Origin: VXPQ01 sp965248175 | Lineage (GTDB): Bacteria; Bacteroidota; Rhodothermia; Rhodothermales; VXPQ01 | Assembly: GCA_965248175.1 (NCBI GenBank) | Contig: OZ252093.1 | Location: 1,736,001 to 1,800,000, forward strand | Length of the DNA stretch: 64,000 nucleotides | Direction: 5' to 3' | Shown: one piece after another, positions 59,858 to 64,000 of the stretch | How the letters are laid out: each line of letters starts with the position of its first letter | Position numbering within the stretch: the stretch's first letter is position 1 | Notes under the pieces: model-generated | What the model was told of the DNA's origin: nothing | Databases searched by the model: none | The model's input: the letters and a program-made list of their open reading frames with translations, nothing else | Program-made: the position numbers and the translations under genes

Positions 59858-61324
59858 TTATCCTACCGATCCTTCAAGCTCGATATCGAGCAATTTTTGC
59901 GCCTCTACGGCAAACTCCATGGGAAGTTTTGCAAGGATTTCCTTGCAAAATCCGTTGACGATCAGTTTGATTGCAGCTTCTTCGCCAATGCCGCGCTGGA
60001 AGCAGTAGAACAGCTGGTCTTCGCCTATTTTCGAGGTGGTGGCTTCATGTTCCACCTGCGCCGAGGGATTTTTGATTTCTATGTAGGGGAAGGTATGCGC
60101 TCCGCACCGATCTCCAAGCAGCATCGAGTCGCATTGGGAGAAATTTCGCGCATTTTCGGCGCCCTTGTTGATTTTCACCAGTCCCCGGTAGGAATTATTA
60201 CTGCGCCCCCCGGCGATCCCTTTCGAGATGATGGTGCTTTTCGTGTTTTTCCCCAGATGCACCATCTTGGTGCCCGTATCCGCCTGCTGTCGTCCTTTTG
60301 TGAAAGCCACCGAGTAGAATTCTCCCACCGACCGGTCTCCTTTCAGGATCACGCTGGGGTATTTCCATGTGATGGCCGATCCGGTTTCAAGCTGCGTCCA
60401 GGAGATTTTGGCGTGATCTCCCTTGCAGATGCCCCGCTTGGTGACAAAGTTGAACACCCCCCCGCGTCCCTCATTGTCGCCGGGGTACCAGTTTTGGATG
60501 GTCGAGTATTTTACTTCCGCGTGCGCCTCGGCGACGATTTCCACAACCGCGGCATGCAACTGGTTTTCGTCGCGCATCGGGGCCGTGCAGCCTTCGAGGT
60601 AACTTACGTAGCTGCCTTCTTCGGCGATGATGAGCGTACGCTCGAATTGTCCCGTACCTGCCTGATTGATCCGGAAATACGTCGAAAGCTCCATGGGACA
60701 GCGGACGCCTTTCGGGATGTAGCAGAAGGAGCCGTCGGAGAACACCGCAGCGTTCAGCGCGGCATAGAAGTTATCCGTGTACGGCACCACGGACCCCATG
60801 TATTTCTGCACCAGTTCGGGATGCTCCTGCACGGCTTCTCCAAACGAGCAGAAGATAATGCCCTGTTCTGCCAGTTCTTCCTTGAAGGTCGTGTGGACAG
60901 ACACGCTATCGAGTACGGCATCCACGGCTACGCCCGCCAGTTTCTCCTGCTCGGCCAGTGGAATGCCCAGCCGCTTGAACGTTTCCAGTAGATCCGCATC
61001 GACCTCGTCGAGGCTTTCATACCGCGGCTTCTTGCTCGGCGACGAGTAATACGTGATGTTCTGAAAATCCGGTTCCGTATACTTCAAATGCGGCCAGCGC
61101 GGGTACTTTTCCGCCGGGTTGGAGGCCAGCTTTTCCCAATGCCGCCATGCCCGCAGGCGCCATGCAAGCAGCCACTCCGGTTCGTCTTTCTTGGCGGAAA
61201 TCAGACGGACGACATCTTCGTCAAGACCTTTCGGTATCGTATCGGCCTCGACGTTCGTTTCCCAGCCGTACTTGTACTCGCCGGCGGCGACTTCGTGCAG
61301 AAACTCTGTTTCCGTGGTGGGCAT
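59858..61324 (-). CDS. sufB: Fe-S cluster assembly protein SufB
   Basis: The 488-residue main scaffold is the first gene of the operon. It has 'KDEPEWLLAWRLRAWRHW', 'YKYGWETN' and the beta-helix with 'LEGCTAPMRDENQLHAAVVEI', which holds a cluster-site cysteine. The C-terminal signature has 'CDSMLLGDRC' and 'EHEATTSKIGEDQLFYC'. The operon runs sufB-C-D-S-E and a SufT-like gene on the minus strand, with its promoter in the 143 bases shared with the divergent SufA-like gene. Confidence 0.95.
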   Translation of the reverse strand: MPTTETEFLHEVAAGEYKYGWETNVEADTIPKGLDEDVVRLISAKKDEPEWLLAWRLRAWRHWEKLASNPAEKYPRWPHLKYTEPDFQNITYYSSPSKKPRYESLDEVDADLLETFKRLGIPLAEQEKLAGVAVDAVLDSVSVHTTFKEELAEQGIIFCSFGEAVQEHPELVQKYMGSVVPYTDNFYAALNAAVFSDGSFCYIPKGVRCPMELSTYFRINQAGTGQFERTLIIAEEGSYVSYLEGCTAPMRDENQLHAAVVEIVAEAHAEVKYSTIQNWYPGDNEGRGGVFNFVTKRGICKGDHAKISWTQLETGSAITWKYPSVILKGDRSVGEFYSVAFTKGRQQADTGTKMVHLGKNTKSTIISKGIAGGRSNNSYRGLVKINKGAENARNFSQCDSMLLGDRCGAHTFPYIEIKNPSAQVEHEATTSKIGEDQLFYCFQRGIGEEAAIKLIVNGFCKEILAKLPMEFAVEAQKLLDIELEGSVG

Positions 61325-61467
61325 GGATCAGCAAGGGAAAAGCGTTGGGCGCGAACTGCGCAAGGACAGGAAAAAGCAAGTACGTTTGCAACCCGGCAGG
61401 GGTTCGTTTCGTTCCTGTCTTCACCGAGTGTTAATGTGACTTGCCACTTATCGCATCCGTCTTTCCC

Positions 61468-61803
61468 ATGGAAGCTGTACGCATTACCGAGCGCGCCCTG
61501 GCGCAACTCCTCACCGTTGCCGAAGGGGAGGGAGTGGATTTGTCCGCAACCATGCTGCGGGTTGCCGTAGTTCCGGGAGGATGCTCGGGCCTTACGTACG
61601 ATCTGGGCTGGGATACGGTCCGGCAGCAAGGCGACCGGGTGATTCAGGTGAACGGGTTATCCGTCGTCCTTGATCGGCGCAGCGCTGCTTGCCTGGATGG
61701 CACCGAGCTTGATTTTACGGACGGTCTCGAAGGCAACGGGTTTTATTTTTCCAATCCGCAAGCGGCCCGGACCTGCGCATGCGGCGAAAGTTTCGGGCTA
61801 TAA
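61468..61803 (+). CDS. SufA/IscA-type Fe-S carrier (HesB family)
   Basis: The 111-residue A-type carrier receives clusters from SufBCD and passes them to apoproteins. All three ligand cysteines are in place: Cys39 in 'PGGCSGLTY', and Cys103 and Cys105 in 'RTCACGESF'. ATG at 61468 is preferred; an upstream one at 61441 adds nine hydrophobic residues. It is transcribed away from sufB, so the two share a divergent promoter region. Whether it is SufA or ErpA cannot be decided from sequence. Confidence 0.9.
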   Translation: MEAVRITERALAQLLTVAEGEGVDLSATMLRVAVVPGGCSGLTYDLGWDTVRQQGDRVIQVNGLSVVLDRRSAACLDGTELDFTDGLEGNGFYFSNPQAARTCACGESFGL

Positions 61804-61845
61804 TCCGGTTCGGGGATGGAGGAAGGGCTCCGGCGTATGCTTCCG

Positions 61846-62355
61846 CTACAAGCCGGCGTCCGCATCGTGTCGAATCCAGTACACCCGCTCACCTTCCACA
61901 AGGCCGTAGCGATCCGCGAACCCCGCCGGTACCTCGATGACATACTGTGCCGGAGCGTCCGAGCGGATGAGCGTGGATGTGAAGGGGCGGTTGTATTTGT
62001 CGATATCGACTACCGCAGAGTCGCTTCCCGTGAATAGCAAGTCCAGTGCGAGCGGCGTGTTCGACATGTGGAAGATCTGCATTGTTTCCCGCTCGAAAAG
62101 AAAAAGCATACCGCTTTTTTCAGGCAGGGAAGGTCGTTGCATAAGTCCCCGTATGCGCGCGGAGTCCGACTCGGCGATTTCTATGTCGATGGTGACAATC
62201 TCTTCCCCGCCTCGAAAAAACGTCAGGTCGCCGTCATCCCGGAACGGGATGGGAGGGAAGTTTTCTTCTGCGTATTCTGTGGCGCGGGAAGACGACTCGT
62301 TGCCGCACGCCGCGATCGTTATGGCCAGCAGGAAAAGGGCAATATATCGCGTCAT
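61846..62355 (-). CDS. DUF192 lipoprotein
   Basis: The 169-residue lipoprotein (lipobox 'LLAITIAAC') carries a DUF192 domain: 'RIRGLMQRPSLPEKSGMLFLFE', 'FHMSNTPLALDLLFTGSDSAV' and 'YVIEVPAGFADRYGL', with the GLM and final Gly landmarks. DUF192 proteins are small secreted beta proteins of unknown role. The ATG at 62355 begins the signal peptide. It starts 20 bases after the GRSSK gene upstream, so the two are probably cotranscribed. Confidence 0.86.
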   Translation of the reverse strand: MTRYIALFLLAITIAACGNESSSRATEYAEENFPPIPFRDDGDLTFFRGGEEIVTIDIEIAESDSARIRGLMQRPSLPEKSGMLFLFERETMQIFHMSNTPLALDLLFTGSDSAVVDIDKYNRPFTSTLIRSDAPAQYVIEVPAGFADRYGLVEGERVYWIRHDADAGL

Positions 62356-62374
62356 GGACACAATCTGCGGAATG

Positions 62375-62683
62375 TTATTTCTGTTTTGCACGGGAAACAT
62401 ACACGCGGAATTTTTTCGCGTCCGAACCGCGCAGCCGCCGGGATTGGATATTCAAGTGCTTGCCCCCCTTGACGTTGCGCGCTACATAGCCCCGCAGGTT
62501 CGTTACGTCCGTTACGGATAGCGCCTCTATGCGCAGCACATCGCCACCTGATAGCGCTTCAATGTGCTTTACGAGCGGATCGAATTTGGAACTGCGCCCC
62601 GGGCCCGAGTCGGTTCTGGAACGGAGCTTGCTCAGAAGCGCGTCGGCCTCGTCCTTGTATATGGTCGTTGTATAGAATGTCAT
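62375..62683 (-). CDS. Small GRSSK-motif protein A, unknown function
   Basis: I do not recognise this 102-residue basic protein. It has a short N-terminal strand/helix, 'GRSSKFDPLVKHIEALSGGD' at residues 29-48, then 'LRIEALSVTDVTNLRGYVARN' and a lysine-rich C-terminal strand ('KKFRVYVSRAKQK'). It aligns over about 70 residues with the protein at 63076-63366, which is transcribed in the opposite direction across a 392-base gap. The basic charge and alternating strand/helix pattern would suit a nucleic-acid-binding domain, but that is inference. It precedes the DUF192 gene in one probable operon. Confidence 0.7.
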   Translation of the reverse strand: MTFYTTTIYKDEADALLSKLRSRTDSGPGRSSKFDPLVKHIEALSGGDVLRIEALSVTDVTNLRGYVARNVKGGKHLNIQSRRLRGSDAKKFRVYVSRAKQK

Positions 62684-63075
62684 AGGAAGTGGCTGGTGTA
62701 ATGATAAGGAAAATGCGAACCCAAGTAACGGTTAATGAGCGAAAACAGCCTTGATGGAACAATTCCATGGGCCTTATCGCGCATTCGAAAATGCGTCAAA
62801 CCACCGCTTATTTTCCGGTAATATAGGCATGTGAGGCATGTCGTGCAAGGACGGAGAGAGTTCGTCTATTTCGAGTAATCAAAATTATTTCTCGTAGTCG
62901 ATGATTTATTGTCTTGTGTATTTGCATTTCGTTAGTTATACTCATAAGCCACGGAGGGATTTTACCAACAAGACGCATCCTGCGGGATGTGTGGGACATT
63001 CGTAAAGTCACTCCGTTTTTTTTGTCTTTACTATTGCAATGCATCGCCAACTCCCACTAACCTGTACACTGCACA
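62684..63075. other. 392-base A/T-rich divergent intergenic region
   Basis: This gap separates the two divergent GRSSK genes and must hold both promoters. It is clearly A/T-rich compared with the coding DNA. A hairpin GCATCC-tgc-GGGATG lies near 62973-62987, and a run of eight T at about 63013-63020. No convincing gene was seen; a short minus-strand frame at 62808-63050 lacks coding character. Confidence 0.5.
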
Positions 63076-63366
63076 ATGGCAAAGAAAAAAGCCGGCCAAT
63101 TTTCCGTCGAGGTTCTGTCTTCCGAACAAGCACAGGCAGAAATGTCCGGCGCCGCGAGGAAGGGCCGTTCTTCCAAGTACGATTCCATCGGGCGGGCTGC
63201 GGAGCGCCTGACGGGTGACACGGTGCTCAAGGTCAGACTGGAGCAGAAAGAGGTGCAGCCGTTGCGCACATACCTTCGGAAAAAATTTGAAAACAAGTAT
63301 GTGCTCAAGACGGCGTCAACCGGTAAAGAGAGCGCCTTTACAGGATTCATTTTTCTTGCTTCCTGA
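63076..63366 (+). CDS. Small GRSSK-motif protein B, unknown function
   Basis: This 96-residue basic protein is a paralogue of the one at 62375-62683. It has 'KGRSSKYDSIGRAAERLTGD' at residues 29-48, then 'VLKVRLEQKEVQPLRTYLRKK' and 'ENKYVLKTASTGKESAFTGF'. The shared core reads G-R-S-S-K-aromatic-D...L-x-G/T-G-D...V-L-x-V/I...L-R-x-Y. The N-terminus (MAKKKAGQFSVEVLSSEQ) differs from protein A. No catalytic motif, signal peptide or membrane segment is visible. A DNA- or RNA-binding role is plausible but not shown. Confidence 0.7.
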   Translation: MAKKKAGQFSVEVLSSEQAQAEMSGAARKGRSSKYDSIGRAAERLTGDTVLKVRLEQKEVQPLRTYLRKKFENKYVLKTASTGKESAFTGFIFLAS

Positions 63367-63417
63367 TAGTGCGGGATTGGTTTTTGTGGATCCTTTCTGT
63401 GTCGAACGCTCGATACC

Positions 63418-64000
63418 ATGACGCTTCCTGATGATGCAAGTATGAACGACGATTATCCTGTGCAGTTCAGCGTGGAGTACGGGGACGGCTCCAGAAATCG
63501 CCTGACGGCGCTCTTCAGGTGGGTTTTGGTGCTTCCCGTACTTGTCGTGTATGTGTTATTGACCGATCCTGCTTATTCCGGATTGACCGATCCTGCTTAT
63601 TCCGGGCCGTGGGCGAATGGTAGTGTCCCCTACTCATCGTTTTTGATGTGCGTACTCATCCTGCTCATCTTGTTCAGAAAGAAGTATCCGCGCTGGATAT
63701 TCGACTTTGTGCTGGCCTTGACTCGTTTTGGGGCAAGGGTTATTGCCTACGCCTCGCTACTCGTAGACGAGTATCCGTCGATCGACGAGGAGCAGAATGT
63801 GCGCCTTGATATCGCTTATCCCGATGCCGACGCTGAACTGAACCGTTTCCTCCCGCTGGTCAAGTGGTTTCTGGCCATTCCCCACTACATTGTCCTTATT
63901 CCTCTGGGATTGTTTTCGGCTGTGGTTACCCTGGTTGCCTGGATTGCGATCATTATCACCGGAAGATACCCTGAGGGCCTTTTTCGCTTCGTGGTGGGCG
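63418..64000 (+). CDS. DUF4389 membrane protein, 3' end cut by window
   Basis: The open frame runs to the window edge. At least 194 residues are visible. The first 20 are polar, followed by several membrane segments and the DUF4389 pattern 'RKKYPRWIFDFVLALTRFGARV', 'IAYASLLVDEYPSIDEEQ' and 'LNRFLPLVKWFLAIPHYIVLI'. The family is of unknown function. ATG at 63418 and in-frame ATG at 63442 are both possible starts. An internal 24-base tandem duplication adds eight residues in the first extracytoplasmic loop. Confidence 0.82.
   Translation, partial: MTLPDDASMNDDYPVQFSVEYGDGSRNRLTALFRWVLVLPVLVVYVLLTDPAYSGLTDPAYSGPWANGSVPYSSFLMCVLILLILFRKKYPRWIFDFVLALTRFGARVIAYASLLVDEYPSIDEEQNVRLDIAYPDADAELNRFLPLVKWFLAIPHYIVLIPLGLFSAVVTLVAWIAIIITGRYPEGLFRFVVG
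63559..63606 (+). repeat. 24-bp in-frame tandem duplication in the DUF4389 gene
   Basis: Bases 63559-63582 and 63583-63606 differ at only the last position. They encode LTDPAYSG twice in a row. The copies are almost identical, so the event is recent. Confidence 0.9.

Noticed and set aside
59513..60991. 492-codon plus-strand frame over sufB/sufC
   Set aside because: Shadow of the sufC and sufB coding strand; no recognisable motif and no ribosome site.
62808..63050. 80-codon minus-strand frame between the GRSSK genes
   Set aside because: Basic, low-information sequence in an A/T-rich promoter region, with no ribosome site or family resemblance.

Overview
The window looks like chromosomal DNA of a marine, Rhodothermota/Bacteroidota-type aerobe; this is inferred from gene content, not from a marker tree. 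Pointers are a GWxTD-domain protein, DUF2911 and DUF1080/ThuA secreted enzymes, a lone CcmA-type ATPase, an asparaginyl-tRNA synthetase with a coiled-coil insert, many lipoproteins, weak or absent Shine-Dalgarno sites and rather GC-rich codon use. No rRNA, tRNA or CRISPR array was seen.

Layout. 1-9.5 kb: a secreted/cytoplasmic sugar-oxidation cluster (double DUF1080 protein cut by the window edge, a ThuA protein, a ThuA-sugar dehydrogenase-PKD fusion, aldo/keto reductase, Gfo/Idh/MocA oxidoreductase, sugar isomerase/epimerase, CBM9-like protein), with a decayed tandem duplication inside it. 9.5-12 kb: small membrane and secreted unknowns, an orphan HicB-like antitoxin, a DUF805 protein and a tiny cysteine-cluster/glycine-zipper protein. 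12.2-18.2 kb: Dph6-like ATPase, CcmA-like ATPase, ComF, a small unknown gene overlapping a queuosine-tRNA mannosyltransferase homologue, isocitrate dehydrogenase and a polyprenol-phosphate mannosyltransferase-like GT2. 18.4-36.4 kb: housekeeping block with pdhA-pdhB-pdhC, a phosphoesterase, a GWxTD protein, asnS, secD-secF, a STAS protein, purA, a histidine kinase, SAM hydrolase, YraN, msrB, an AcuI-like reductase and a nuclease.

36.5-42.4 kb is an insertion-sequence pile-up. An IS256-type element sits inside the transposase gene of an IS1595-type element with an exact 8-bp target duplication. Next come an IS5-type transposase and two direct copies of an IS3-type element, the first truncated and frameshifted, the second carrying a Val where the catalytic Glu is expected. 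A sulfatase gene follows directly.

42.5-64 kb: PEP carboxylase, secreted DUF2911, lipoprotein and M1-peptidase genes, HU, a zinc-ribbon/TPR protein, a split molybdate transporter (modA and modB on opposite strands around a TPM gene, no modC), and a full SUF iron-sulfur operon (sufB-C-D-S-E and a SufT-like gene, with modB closely behind) divergent from a SufA-like carrier. The right end has a DUF192 lipoprotein, a divergent pair of paralogous small proteins sharing a GRSSK motif, and a partial DUF4389 membrane protein with a 24-bp in-frame duplication.

The strongest candidates for undescribed biology are the GRSSK pair, the cysteine-cluster/glycine-zipper miniprotein and the small gene translationally coupled to the mannosyltransferase. 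The rest is mostly recognisable families in informative arrangements.
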